A DNA stretch of 64,000 bases, taken from Leptogranulimonas caecicola. GTDB lineage: Bacteria > Actinomycetota > Coriobacteriia > Coriobacteriales > Atopobiaceae. This document shows positions 9,086-19,380 of this stretch, piece after piece. The translations under genes and the position numbers were made by a program. Position 1 is the stretch's first letter, and each line of letters starts with the position of its first letter. The DNA lies in contig NZ_AP025285.1 of the NCBI RefSeq assembly GCF_023168405.1, positions 372,001 to 436,000 of the forward strand, given 5' to 3'. Below the pieces are notes generated by a model. It was not told the origin of the DNA and made no database searches. It worked only from the letters and a program-made list of their open reading frames with translations.

Positions 9086-12000
9086 TTAGCCAAAGTAGGC
9101 GACCCCGCCCTCGATGATGGGCTGGTAGAGGTTGCCGCCCACGTTCTTGTAGAGGCCCTCGCCCGAACGCTCGCTGTGGCCCATCTTGCCAAAGACGCGG
9201 CCGTCGGGGCTGGTGATGCCTTCGATGGCCAAAAGCGAGCCGTTGGGGTTCACCGAGAGGTCCATGGAGGGGACGCCGGCCTCGTCCACATATTGGGTGG
9301 CTACCTGCCCTGCGGCTACCAAAGAATCCAGCAGCGCCGGGGGCGCCACAAAGCGGCCCTCGCCGTGGCTGATGGCCACCGTGTGGATGTCTCCCACCTC
9401 GCATTGGGAGAGCCAGGGCGACAGGTTGGAAGCCACTCGGGTGCGCACCAGCTGGCTCTGGTGGCGGCTGATGGTGTTGAAGGTGAGGGTGGCGCACCCA
9501 TCGTCCATGGGGCGAATGTCGCCAAAGGGTACGAGTCCCAGCTTGACCAACGCCTGGAAGCCGTTGCAAATGCCCAGCATGAGGCCGTCGCGCTCGTTGA
9601 GCAGGCGACGCACGGCCTGGGTGACCTCCGGGGCGCGGAAGAACGCGGTGATGAACTTGGCCGATCCGTCGGGCTCGTCGCCGCCGGAGAACCCGCCGGG
9701 GATCATGACGATCTGGCTGCGGTCGATGGCCTCGGCCAGGGCGCGCACGCTGTGGCCCACGGCCTCAGGGGAGAGGTTGTTGATGATGAGGGTCTCGGGC
9801 GCCGCTCCTGCGCGGCGGAACGCCTTGGCGGAGTCATATTCGCAGTTGTTGCCCGGGAACACCGGGATGATGACGCGAGGCTTGCCTGCGTTCTCGCCCA
9901 GAAGCTCCGGCCCGCAGTAGCGCGCCTTTGGGCCTTCAAGCCAGTTGAGCTGTGGGACTTGCGGCAGCGCGTCCTTCTTGGCATCAGGGGTGCGATAGGG
10001 AAAGACTCCCTCCAGCGCCCCTTCCCACTGCTCCTGCAGAGGGGCCAGCTCCACGCGCTCGCCCTGGCAGGTCCACGCATACTCGCTGACAGTGGTGCCC
10101 AGCTGGCGCAGGGCGACGCCTTGGGGCAGCGAGGAGAGGGCCTCTGCCAGCTCGCCGGCTGCCAGCTCCACCACAAAGGAGCCGTAGGCGGGGCCAAAGA
10201 GATCGTCTGCATAAATGTCCTCTGCCAGCTGGATGCCCAGCCCGTTGCCTACGCCCATCTTGAAGAGGGCCTCGGCCAGGCCGCCGTAGCCCGGGGTAGA
10301 GATGGCCAGCGCGTCGCCTGCGGCGGTGAGGGCTTCGATGGCGTTCGCAGTGCCGATAAGGGCCGCCGCCTCAGGGATGAGGCCGTCGGGGCGCTCCGGC
10401 TCGACGAGCACCAGCGGATGGCCGGCGCCCTTGAGCTCGGGGGAGACCACGCGGCTCACGTCGCCCAGGGCAGTGGCGAAGGAGACCAGCGTGGGCGGCA
10501 CGTCGAGCTCTTCGAAAGAGCCGCTCATGGAGTCCTTGCCGCCAATGGCGCCGATGCCTAAATCCACCTGGGCTTCCAGGGCCCCCAGCACGCTGGCCAC
10601 AGGCTTGCCCCAGCGTTTGGGATCGTCGCGCAGGCGTTCGAAGTACTCCTGGAAGGTGAGGTAGGTGCGGCTGCGCGTAAAACCTGCGGCCACCAGGCGG
10701 CAGAGGCTCTCGGCCACGGCCAGATAGGCGCCGGCGTAAGGGTCTGCCGACGAGATGAGCGGGTTGTAGCCCCAGGCCATGCCGGAGCAGGTGACAGTCT
10801 CGCCGTCCACCGGCAGCTTGGCCACCATGGCCATGGGTGCGGTGAGCTGGCGGGAGCCGCCAAAGGGCATGAGCACCGTGGCGGCGCCGATGGTGGAGTC
10901 GAAGCGCTCGGAGAGGCCCTTGTTGGAAGCCACGTTGAGGTTGGTGAGCACCGAGGCCAGGCGCTGGGCCAGGTTGTCGCCGCAGTCGATGCGTGCTGCG
11001 GCGGCTGCGTCGCCAGGGGCCTCTACATGGGCGTTCTGGTGCTTGGGCGCGCCGTTGGAGGCCAAGAATCCGCGGGCCACGTCGACGATGGCGTCGCCGC
11101 GCCACCTCATGGTGACCCGAGGCTCGGCGGTGACGGTGGCGATGGGCACTGCGCTCAGGTTCTCTTGGCGGGCCAGCTCGATGAAGGCATCCACGTCCTC
11201 GGGGGCCAGGGCTACCGCCATGCGCTCCTGGGACTCCGAGATGGCCAGCTCCGTGCCGTCCAGCCCCTCGTACTTCTTGGGCACGGCATCCAGGTCGATG
11301 TCCAGGCCGTCTGCCAGCTCGCCCACGGCCACGCTCACGCCGCCGGCGCCAAAGTCGTTGCAGCGCTTGATGAGCCTGCAGGCCTCGCCGTTGCGGAAGA
11401 GCCTTTGCAGCTTGCGCTCGATAGGCGCATTGCCCTTTTGCACCTCGGCGCCGCAGGTCTCGATGGACGACAGCGTATGGCTCTTGGAGGATCCGGTGGC
11501 GCCGCCAATGCCGTCGCGGCCGGTAGCCCCGCCCAAAAGCACCACCACGTCGCCGGGGGCAGGCTCTTCTCGGCGCACGTGGTCTTGGGGCGTGGCGCCC
11601 ACCACCGCGCCGATCTCCATGCGCTTGGCGGCATAGCCGGGATGGTAGAGCTCGGCCACCTGGCCGGTAGCCAGGCCGATCTGGTTGCCGTAGGACGAAT
11701 AGCCCTGAGCCGCCGTGGTCACCAGCTTGCGTTGGGGCAGCTTGCCCGACAGGGTCTGGTCCACCGGCACGGTGGGATCGGCGGCGCCGGTCACGCGCAT
11801 GGCCTGGTAGACATAGGAGCGGCCAGAGAGCGGGTCGCGAATGGCCCCGCCGATGCAGGTGGCTGCGCCGCCAAAGGGCTCGATCTCGGTGGGGTGGTTA
11901 TGAGTTTCATTCTTGAACAGGTAAAGCCAGTCTTCCTCATGGCCGTCCACGTCCACCTTGACCTTGACGGTGCAGGCATTGATCTCTTCGGACTCGTCCA

Positions 12001-12853
12001 GCCCCGTAAGGACTCCCTGGTCTTTGAGCCACTTGGCCCCGATGGTCCCCATGTCCATGAGGCACACCGGCTTGCCGACGCGGCCCAGCGCCTCGCGCAG
12101 GCCCAGGTAGCGCTCGAAGGCCTTCTGGACGCGCGGGTCATCCGAGGTCACCTCGTCCAGCTGCGTCCCAAAGGTGGTGTGGCGGCAATGATCGGACCAA
12201 TAGGTGTCGATCACGCGGATCTCGGTGATGGTGGGATCGCGTTCCTCGGCGCAGAAATACTCCTGGCAAAACTTGAGGTCGTCCAGGTCCATGGCCAAGC
12301 CCCTGGTTGCCGAGAAGCCCGCCAACTGCTCCTCGCCCCACTGCCTGAAGCCTTCGAGCACCTCGACGGCTGCAGGCTCGGGGAACTCCACATGCAGCGT
12401 CGCCGGCGTCTCCAGCGTCGCTTCGCGGGCCTCCACCGGGTTGATGACGTACTCTTTGATGCGCTCCACGTCCTTCTGGCTGAGAGATCCTTCCAGCGCA
12501 TAGACCGTCGCCGAACGCACCTGCGGACGCTCGCCCTGGCTTACCAGCTGCACGCACTCCGCCGCGGAGTCAGCCCGCTGGTCGAACTGCCCCGGCAGAT
12601 ACTCCACCGCAAAGACGGCCGCATCGCCCAGGTCCGGTAGCTCAGGAGTGGCAATGTCGGTCTGAGGTTCCGAGAAGACCGTAGGCACGCAGGCTTCGAA
12701 GAGCTCCGGGGTTATGCCTTCAACGTCGTAACGATTAAAGAGCCTGAGACCGGTGAGCGACTGGATCCCCAAGATGGATGAGAGCTCTTGGGCCAGAGCT
12801 TGCGCCTTACCGTCATAACCGGGCTTCTTCTCCACATAGACACGAGAGACCAT
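9086..12853 (-). CDS. purL: Phosphoribosylformylglycinamidine synthase, single-chain
   Basis: This 1255-residue enzyme converts FGAR, glutamine and ATP to FGAM in step four of purine synthesis. It is the large single-chain form: N-terminal PurS-like and linker region, two AIR-synthase-type halves (for example ETHNHPTEIEPFGGAATCIGG, and the DFGAGGVSVAVGELADG region), and a C-terminal glutamine amidotransferase domain with the nucleophile in LGICNGFQ and the conserved FPGNNCEYD start. The ATG follows AAGGA seven bases upstream. Many bacteria use separate PurS, PurQ and PurL; the fused form is typical of proteobacteria, eukaryotes and several Coriobacteriia and Firmicutes. It stands alone here and is not in a pur operon. 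Confidence 0.97.
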   Translation of the reverse strand: MVSRVYVEKKPGYDGKAQALAQELSSILGIQSLTGLRLFNRYDVEGITPELFEACVPTVFSEPQTDIATPELPDLGDAAVFAVEYLPGQFDQRADSAAECVQLVSQGERPQVRSATVYALEGSLSQKDVERIKEYVINPVEAREATLETPATLHVEFPEPAAVEVLEGFRQWGEEQLAGFSATRGLAMDLDDLKFCQEYFCAEERDPTITEIRVIDTYWSDHCRHTTFGTQLDEVTSDDPRVQKAFERYLGLREALGRVGKPVCLMDMGTIGAKWLKDQGVLTGLDESEEINACTVKVKVDVDGHEEDWLYLFKNETHNHPTEIEPFGGAATCIGGAIRDPLSGRSYVYQAMRVTGAADPTVPVDQTLSGKLPQRKLVTTAAQGYSSYGNQIGLATGQVAELYHPGYAAKRMEIGAVVGATPQDHVRREEPAPGDVVVLLGGATGRDGIGGATGSSKSHTLSSIETCGAEVQKGNAPIERKLQRLFRNGEACRLIKRCNDFGAGGVSVAVGELADGLDIDLDAVPKKYEGLDGTELAISESQERMAVALAPEDVDAFIELARQENLSAVPIATVTAEPRVTMRWRGDAIVDVARGFLASNGAPKHQNAHVEAPGDAAAAARIDCGDNLAQRLASVLTNLNVASNKGLSERFDSTIGAATVLMPFGGSRQLTAPMAMVAKLPVDGETVTCSGMAWGYNPLISSADPYAGAYLAVAESLCRLVAAGFTRSRTYLTFQEYFERLRDDPKRWGKPVASVLGALEAQVDLGIGAIGGKDSMSGSFEELDVPPTLVSFATALGDVSRVVSPELKGAGHPLVLVEPERPDGLIPEAAALIGTANAIEALTAAGDALAISTPGYGGLAEALFKMGVGNGLGIQLAEDIYADDLFGPAYGSFVVELAAGELAEALSSLPQGVALRQLGTTVSEYAWTCQGERVELAPLQEQWEGALEGVFPYRTPDAKKDALPQVPQLNWLEGPKARYCGPELLGENAGKPRVIIPVFPGNNCEYDSAKAFRRAGAAPETLIINNLSPEAVGHSVRALAEAIDRSQIVMIPGGFSGGDEPDGSAKFITAFFRAPEVTQAVRRLLNERDGLMLGICNGFQALVKLGLVPFGDIRPMDDGCATLTFNTISRHQSQLVRTRVASNLSPWLSQCEVGDIHTVAISHGEGRFVAPPALLDSLVAAGQVATQYVDEAGVPSMDLSVNPNGSLLAIEGITSPDGRVFGKMGHSERSGEGLYKNVGGNLYQPIIEGGVAYFG

Positions 12854-13241
12854 GAACGACTTCCTTAAGGATAGGCGGTGGACAGGACCTACGAAGACCT
12901 TTGAAAACCTTTGAAGACGTCCTTATTTTAAAGGTTCCTTGAGGCTTTGTTAGGCTGGCGCAAGCTCCCGTGAAACTTAGATAACAGTAAGGGGCGGTGC
13001 GCAGGGGCATGCTAGTGGGCGACACGTAGAGGCTCAATTGATAGGCGCTTTGGCACACTGGTTGGGTCTAGGGCCAAGAGGGGTAGATTCCGACAGGGTT
13101 GCCCTTTGGCTCCCTCTGGAAAGATGCTTCAATTGCAACATAAACAGGAAGCGAATGAAGCAAAATTACAAAATATATGTATCGATCCCAATGAATGCCT
13201 GAAAGGGTATGGCGTGGGTTCGCAAGGAAAGGTTGGATTCC
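12854..13241. other. Divergent intergenic region between purL and the ZIP transporter
   Basis: This 388-bp stretch should carry divergent promoters for purL and the metal transporter. A more AT-rich patch lies at about 13115-13195. I saw no convincing purine, PRPP or manganese riboswitch and no small gene. Confidence 0.4.
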
Positions 13242-14024
13242 ATGTGGCTGGCACTCGTGTTGTTACTGCCTTTTGCAGGCACCACATTAGGCTCTGCGTG
13301 CGTGTTCTTTCAAAAAGCTCAAACCAGCCCCTTTGTGGAGCGCTTGCTTAAGGGCTTTGCTGCCGGAGTGATGGTGGCAGCCTCTGTGTGGAGCCTACTC
13401 ATCCCTGCTATGGACGAGTCCCAGGATATGGGGCAGCTGGCCTGGGTTCCTGCGGCGGTGGGTTTCACGCTGGGCATTCTTTTCTTGCTGCTGCTTGACC
13501 ACATCATTCCTCATCTGCACTCCACTGGCGAGACAGAAGGCCTCAAAGTTGATCTTCCTAACTCTGTGATGCTGGCGCTGGCAGTCATCTTGCACAACAT
13601 CCCCGAGGGCATGGCGGTAGGTGCTCTCTGCGCCGGATGGATCTCTGGAGCGGCGGATATTTCCTTATCGGCAGCTTTGGCCCTTTCCATAGGCATTGCC
13701 ATTCAGAACTTCCCCGAGGGCGCCATCGTCTCCATGCCCCTCCGCAGCGATGGCATGGGACGCGGCAGATCCTTTTTGTGGGGCGTGTTCTCTGGCGCAG
13801 TGGAGCCTGTGGCTGCGGTGATAACCGTGCTGCTGGCAGACTTGATGATCCCCGTTCTACCTTATCTTTTGGGGTTCGCCGCAGGCGCTATGATGTATGT
13901 GGTGGTAGAAGAGCTCATCCCCGAGACTGCCGGCTCCAGCGAAGAAGGCCACTCCAACGGTGGAGTGCTGTTCTTTGCAGCGGGCTTTGTGCTCATGATG
14001 ATTTTGGACGTGGCCTTAGGCTAA
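13242..14024 (+). CDS. ZIP-family divalent metal transporter
   Basis: This 260-residue inner-membrane protein has about eight hydrophobic segments and the signature of bacterial ZIP/GufA/ZupT transporters: the metal-site helix ILHNIPEGMAVG and the second site IAIQNFPEGAIVSMP. Such proteins import zinc or related divalent cations. The ATG at 13242 has AGGAAAGG nine bases upstream and begins directly with a hydrophobic helix; an in-frame ATG at 13209 adds eleven charged residues but its purine run almost touches the start. A His-containing loop (HIIPHLHST) follows helix 3. Metal specificity cannot be told from sequence. Confidence 0.9.
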   Translation: MWLALVLLLPFAGTTLGSACVFFQKAQTSPFVERLLKGFAAGVMVAASVWSLLIPAMDESQDMGQLAWVPAAVGFTLGILFLLLLDHIIPHLHSTGETEGLKVDLPNSVMLALAVILHNIPEGMAVGALCAGWISGAADISLSAALALSIGIAIQNFPEGAIVSMPLRSDGMGRGRSFLWGVFSGAVEPVAAVITVLLADLMIPVLPYLLGFAAGAMMYVVVEELIPETAGSSEEGHSNGGVLFFAAGFVLMMILDVALG

Positions 14025-14213
14025 AGACCCTCTGGGTGCGAGCCGGTGGAACAAGCCGGTGGAAAGGGGAGGGTTTCTCGGCGGCCAGGAGGTGGCCGAT
14101 CCTTTTTGATACCGCAGCTCCTTTGTGAATTGTGCACCTGGTGATAGGGGAGTGGGCCCCTCGGCTACAAACCCCCCGGGGTATGCAAATATGCAAATGT
14201 GAGGGGCTTGGCT

Positions 14214-14834
14214 ATGAGCACGATGATCTCGAGGATTCTTCGCAAAGAGGAAATCGGGTGCTTTGCCCCCTTTACCTGGAAGTTCTGGCGTGCCCTTTTC
14301 ATCATGTTCTTCATCACGTGTCTGCTGGGGCACTGGCTTGAGATCCCTTACGTCAACTTTATGAGCCAGTTTGGCATCGTTTCTGACGATTATGCCGCCC
14401 TTATCGATCCCTGGTATGTGCCCTACTGGGTCTATGGCATCGGCGCTGTGGTGATGACTTGGATCATCGAGCCTATCAAAGAGAGCGTCATTGAGCACCG
14501 TAAAACCCCATGGGGTGCTCTGCTGGAGACCTTTTTGATCACAGTGGTGCTGGCGGCGATCTTGGAAACCGGCATTGGCTTGATAATCAACCAGCCCGAT
14601 GCTGCCGGCGAGTTTCCCTTTTGGGACAACTCTCAGTTGCCACTCAATATTTTGGGCCAAGGTTGGCTGGTAAACGACCTGGTCATTGGCGTGGTAGCCA
14701 TGGTGTATGTGTGGATCCTCTATCCTGTGGTCTATCGCTGGTTGGAAGCACGTAAGCCTTGGATGGCGAACCTAATCTTGGCCGCGTGCGCCATTGGCCT
14801 CATCGCCTGCTGTATCGCCTCCTATGCAATCTAG
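14214..14834 (+). CDS. Putative ABC-transporter type IV (CmpB-like) membrane protein
   Basis: This 206-residue protein has about five to six hydrophobic segments and a conserved Trp/Tyr-rich stretch (WYVPYWVYGIGAVV, then KTPWGALLETFLIT) that resembles the PF06541 putative ABC transporter family common in Firmicutes and Coriobacteriia. No ATPase gene adjoins it, so the ABC label is doubtful and the function is unknown. I chose the ATG at 14214, with GAGGGG seven bases upstream; a GTG at 14199 would add five residues. It follows the metal transporter by about 190 bp in the same direction but probably has its own promoter. Confidence 0.65.
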   Translation: MSTMISRILRKEEIGCFAPFTWKFWRALFIMFFITCLLGHWLEIPYVNFMSQFGIVSDDYAALIDPWYVPYWVYGIGAVVMTWIIEPIKESVIEHRKTPWGALLETFLITVVLAAILETGIGLIINQPDAAGEFPFWDNSQLPLNILGQGWLVNDLVIGVVAMVYVWILYPVVYRWLEARKPWMANLILAACAIGLIACCIASYAI

Positions 14835-15273
14835 GCGATAGGTGCTGCAAGGTTTGTCATCACGTGCAGACTGCAGCTTGCGAGGGCGATCGTGCAAGTG
14901 CGTGAAGGTGCCGCGAGCTGCTGAGTGCGCGAGCTGACGAGTGGGTACTCTTTTCATGCGAGAGGTAGTGGTGCGTCCCTGGAAATTTATACTTCGTTAG
15001 TTACTACTATATGTAACTAACGCAGTAGGATTTCTGAGGCACTGAGAAGCATGTTTCCAAGTGCGGTGGTATTCGGTATTGAGAAGCATGTTGTCCACGT
15101 GCAGCGATATTGAGAAGCATGTTGCTCGCGCGAAGATGCGCACAGAATCGTGCTCCTCGCGCTTCATGTCGTTCAAGTGTCGGCGATGCCTACAAGGCAG
15201 CGATGCCTACAAGCCAGCAATGCTTGCATGGCAGTGCACTGCGTCGCTCAACCAGCACTTGCGCCTGCGTGCG
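14835..15273. repeat. Gene-free region with degenerate short repeats
   Basis: This 439-bp gap between convergent genes has no convincing coding frame. GAGAAGCATGTT occurs three times (15044-15055, 15081-15092, 15112-15123), the last two within a longer TATTGAGAAGCATGTTG context. A second set near 15160-15215 repeats GCGATGCCTACAAG twice and a diverged GCAATGCTTGCATG once. Around 14875-14945 GCGAGCTG-type words recur. A similar repeat-plus-palindrome layout is seen at 58.0-58.5 kb. Confidence 0.65.
14995..15022. promoter_or_regulatory. Perfect 10-bp inverted repeat (operator or bidirectional hairpin)
   Basis: CGTTAGTTAC and GTAACTAACG are separated by eight bases (TACTATAT). It lies between two convergent genes, so it may be a terminator lacking a T run, but it could also be a binding site. 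Confidence 0.6.
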
Positions 15274-16485
15274 TCATCCCTCGCTTACCGTGGGATCCCC
15301 TCCGGCCACGTGGGAGGTAAAGTCCTGCGAGGCGTCAGAGTAGGGTGAAAGCCCCTGGTCCACACGCTCCATCATGGTGCGCCATGCAGGCTCGTTCACG
15401 GTTTCGTACCAGGTGCCGTTGACGTAGGAGGAGTTGGTGGGCTCCAAGCCAGAGTAGAGGTCCTGGGAGATGTTGAACCCGCGGAAGGCCATCATGAGGC
15501 GCAGTATGTCTACCACTGAGAAGTCCGTGGTGACAGAGCCTGCCAGGTCTCCCACCGAGGTCAGCATGGTCACAGGATTGGCGGCAAGCACCTTCTTCAA
15601 AATCGCGCCGATGACCATGCGCTGGTTGGCAGTGCGATAGTAGTCGCCACCGCCATAGGCGTCGTAGGCGTGGCGGCTGCGGCACAGGGCCAGCGCCTGG
15701 GCGCCATTGATGGTTTGCTTGCCGGCTTTGAGGTGGAGGTCGGCCATGTCGTCGTCTAGGTCGATCTTGATGTTGACGTCTATGCCGCCGATCTTGTCCA
15801 CTATGCCCACGAACTCGTCGAAGTTGATCTCTGCATAGTGCGAGATGGGCACGCCGGCAAATTTGGACACTGTCTCCACCGTGAGCGGGGCGCCGCCCAG
15901 CGAGTAGGCGGCGTTGATCTTTTGCTGGCCGTAGCTGCCAATGGTCACCAAGGTGTCGCGCTCGATGGAGACCAGGGTCACGTGCTTGGTGGCAGGATCG
16001 ATACGCGCCAAGATCATGGAGTCGGTGCGGTAGTTGGAGCTATCGGCGCCAAACTCTGCAGACTGGGCGCGCTCTGCAGACTTGTCGGTGCCCAAAAGCA
16101 GCATGTAAAACGGCTTGTCCAGCGGCGCAGGCGAGAGCACCTGCCGCAGCTCCGGAGAGACCCCCGAGCCCAGCTGGGCTTGGAGCGCGGCCACATAGAC
16201 CACCAGCGCCACCAGGGCAGCTGCAAGCACTAGCCCCACGCCGGTCAATGTGCGGAAGGCAAGCTTTTTTCGGCTGCGGGCCTTTCTTTGGCGCACGTAC
16301 CTGTTGGCCGAGCGCTCGCGGCTCAGCGAAGAGGCGTCCTCATAGCTCATTGGGAGTCGAGACTGGCTTGCATGGCCGCGCGCCGAGCGCGAGCTGCGAG
16401 ATTGCGGCGCGTAAGAGTCGCGGGCATAGGGATCGCGCGCATAGGGGTCGCGAGAGGGTTGGTTGGCGGGTCTGCGACGGGTCAC
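15274..16485 (-). CDS. LytR-CpsA-Psr (LCP) family wall-polymer ligase
   Basis: LCP proteins attach teichoic acids, capsule or other polymers to peptidoglycan on the outer face of the membrane. The 403-residue product has a basic cytoplasmic tail of about 75 residues with repeated RDPYA units, one membrane helix at about residues 83-105, and an LCP domain with LLGTDKS, NYRTDSMILARIDP, LVSIERDTLV and a late ALCRSRHAYDAYGG segment holding the conserved Arg residues. I favour the GTG at 16485, preceded by GGAAGGA; an ATG at 16542 would add 19 residues. It is divergent from guaA. The polymer attached cannot be told. Confidence 0.9.
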   Translation of the reverse strand: MTRRRPANQPSRDPYARDPYARDSYAPQSRSSRSARGHASQSRLPMSYEDASSLSRERSANRYVRQRKARSRKKLAFRTLTGVGLVLAAALVALVVYVAALQAQLGSGVSPELRQVLSPAPLDKPFYMLLLGTDKSAERAQSAEFGADSSNYRTDSMILARIDPATKHVTLVSIERDTLVTIGSYGQQKINAAYSLGGAPLTVETVSKFAGVPISHYAEINFDEFVGIVDKIGGIDVNIKIDLDDDMADLHLKAGKQTINGAQALALCRSRHAYDAYGGGDYYRTANQRMVIGAILKKVLAANPVTMLTSVGDLAGSVTTDFSVVDILRLMMAFRGFNISQDLYSGLEPTNSSYVNGTWYETVNEPAWRTMMERVDQGLSPYSDASQDFTSHVAGGDPTVSEG

Positions 16486-16811
16486 AGCGGTCCTTCCGGT
16501 GGGTTGGGCGCAAGAGCGCCGCGGTCGTTTAAGGAGCGTCATTCATTTTTACCCCGAGCCTCGCCCTGAGGCGTGCGACAGGGGCGCTCTCCCGGAGAAT
16601 CCCATGGTAGCGCTCGCCTCGGCTGCCGAGAAACCCTTCCATCGCTCCATGAAAGGGCTGCGGCATCGTAATTTTCGCGTAAGCGTCGTTGGGGTGGTTG
16701 TTTTGGGTCCGGCTGGCCTATCATCGAAGGGATCGAGACCAAGGTTGCTGCCGGCATACTCCTGTTGGCGCAGCCGTCTCTCTAACAACGTCGCTACTCC
16801 GGAGGTTGTCC

Positions 16812-18401
<1,590 letters not shown>

Positions 18402-18445
18402 AGGTTCATTCAAAAAAGCATCCCATTACGCTAAGTACTGGTGAC

Positions 18446-18485
18446 CAGAAAACCCCAGATAGACTAGTCTATCTGGGGTTTTCTG
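18446..18485. terminator. 40-bp perfect palindrome, terminator of guaA
   Basis: CAGAAAACCCCAGATAGACT is followed immediately by its exact reverse complement. The stem has A runs on one side and T runs on the other, so it can terminate in both directions. It marks the end of the core region and lies about 260 bp before the restriction island. Confidence 0.85.
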
Positions 18486-18613
18486 TTGGATTACCTACTA
18501 TGGCCTGGGCTTTGTAGCTAGGAAAGTATGGATACGCAGGAGTGGATGAACAGAAAGATCCCGCGATTGCAGAATGTTCGCTTTGAATATTTGCAGCATC
18601 TAGGAAACTACGC

Positions 18614-18631
18614 GTTCAAATTATTTTGAAC
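18614..18631. promoter_or_regulatory. Inverted repeat GTTCAAA-TTAT-TTTGAAC
   Basis: Seven-base perfect arms with a four-base spacer, about 120 bp before the first gene of the type I operon. A second GTTC/GAAC repeat lies 50 bp further on, so the pair looks like a regulator binding region. Confidence 0.5.
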
Positions 18632-18663
18632 AAGATTATTGACGGACTCCTAAGATGTATGTA

Positions 18664-18689
18664 GTCTGTTCAAAGTAGTTGGAACAGAC
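18664..18689. promoter_or_regulatory. Inverted repeat GTCTGTTC-N10-GAACAGAC
   Basis: Eight-base perfect arms spaced by ten bases, 61 bp before the half-S gene. It shares the GTTC...GAAC core with the repeat at 18614-18631. Operator function is inferred. Confidence 0.5.
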
Positions 18690-18750
18690 CCTGCACCTTG
18701 GATTGCATAATTGAAGTCAAGTAAACCGCTATCTAGAAAGGAGTCTATGC

Positions 18751-19344
18751 ATGCCCGTTGAATATATGCCACTCGGATCGTTTGTTGACATCATGACAGG
18801 TGCCCCGTTGAGCCGAGCAAAGAAACTTGCTGAAGGCGATGAGCTGGTCAAAGCCAAGGTATTAATTCCCGCAGCGATGGCAGCTGGCAGAATCGATGAC
18901 TCTCTAATAGCAACTGAAACAGTATCTAAAGTTAAAGAAGATCTTTTCACGAAAAAGGGTGACATCGTGGTCAAGGCGTCCACTCCCTACGATTGCTCCT
19001 TTATCGATGAGGACCATGAAGGATTGCTCGTTACTTCATTCGGATTCATTCTTCGATCAAATTCTCAATCATTGGTCGATATGCGCTACCTTGCCACATT
19101 CCTTGGACTCGATCAAACAAACAAAGCACTCCAAGAGATGAGCAAGGGTATGACCATAAGGCTCATTAAGAAGAGAGACATCGGGGATCTCATGGTGCCA
19201 ATCCCTTCAGCAGAAGAGCAAGCTAGGCTTGCCGCCATTTTCATAGAAACTCAGAAACACAAGGAAGTCTGTCGCGCCATCGTAGAGAAGAGCGAGCTAT
19301 TACTACAAAGCGAGTTTGCACGCTTAGTGATTGATAGCGACTAG
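18751..19344 (+). CDS. Half-size type I restriction specificity (HsdS-like) protein
   Basis: This 197-residue protein resembles a single target-recognition half of HsdS: an N-terminal recognition region (MPLGSFVDIMTGAPLSR), a central KKGDIVVKASTPYDC segment and a C-terminal helical dimerisation part after VPIPSAEEQARLAAIF, a motif shared with S subunits. Full HsdS proteins have two such halves, and the one at 20901 is complete, so this extra half is unusual. It has AAAGGAG eight bases upstream of the ATG and lies 36 bp before hsdM, so it is probably co-transcribed. It might dimerise to form a second specificity, pair with HsdM alone, or modulate the system. It is not a copy of either full hsdS. 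Confidence 0.75.
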   Translation: MPVEYMPLGSFVDIMTGAPLSRAKKLAEGDELVKAKVLIPAAMAAGRIDDSLIATETVSKVKEDLFTKKGDIVVKASTPYDCSFIDEDHEGLLVTSFGFILRSNSQSLVDMRYLATFLGLDQTNKALQEMSKGMTIRLIKKRDIGDLMVPIPSAEEQARLAAIFIETQKHKEVCRAIVEKSELLLQSEFARLVIDSD

Positions 19345-19380
19345 TCGATAATATCAATCGTAAAAAGAAAGGAAGTCTTT

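Noticed and set aside
9176-12640. Long plus-strand frames of 461 and 537 codons opposite purL
   Set aside because: They lie entirely antisense to a certain purL gene in high-GC DNA, where third-base GC bias keeps antisense frames open. No ribosome sites or domain motifs.
12854-13241. Purine or metal riboswitch for purL or the ZIP transporter
   Set aside because: No matching conserved core found on either strand.
18402-18750. tRNA gene or attachment site at the left border of the restriction island
   Set aside because: No cloverleaf and no repeated att-like sequence at the right side of the island was found; the recombinase is internal to the hsdS locus and unlikely to be an island integrase.
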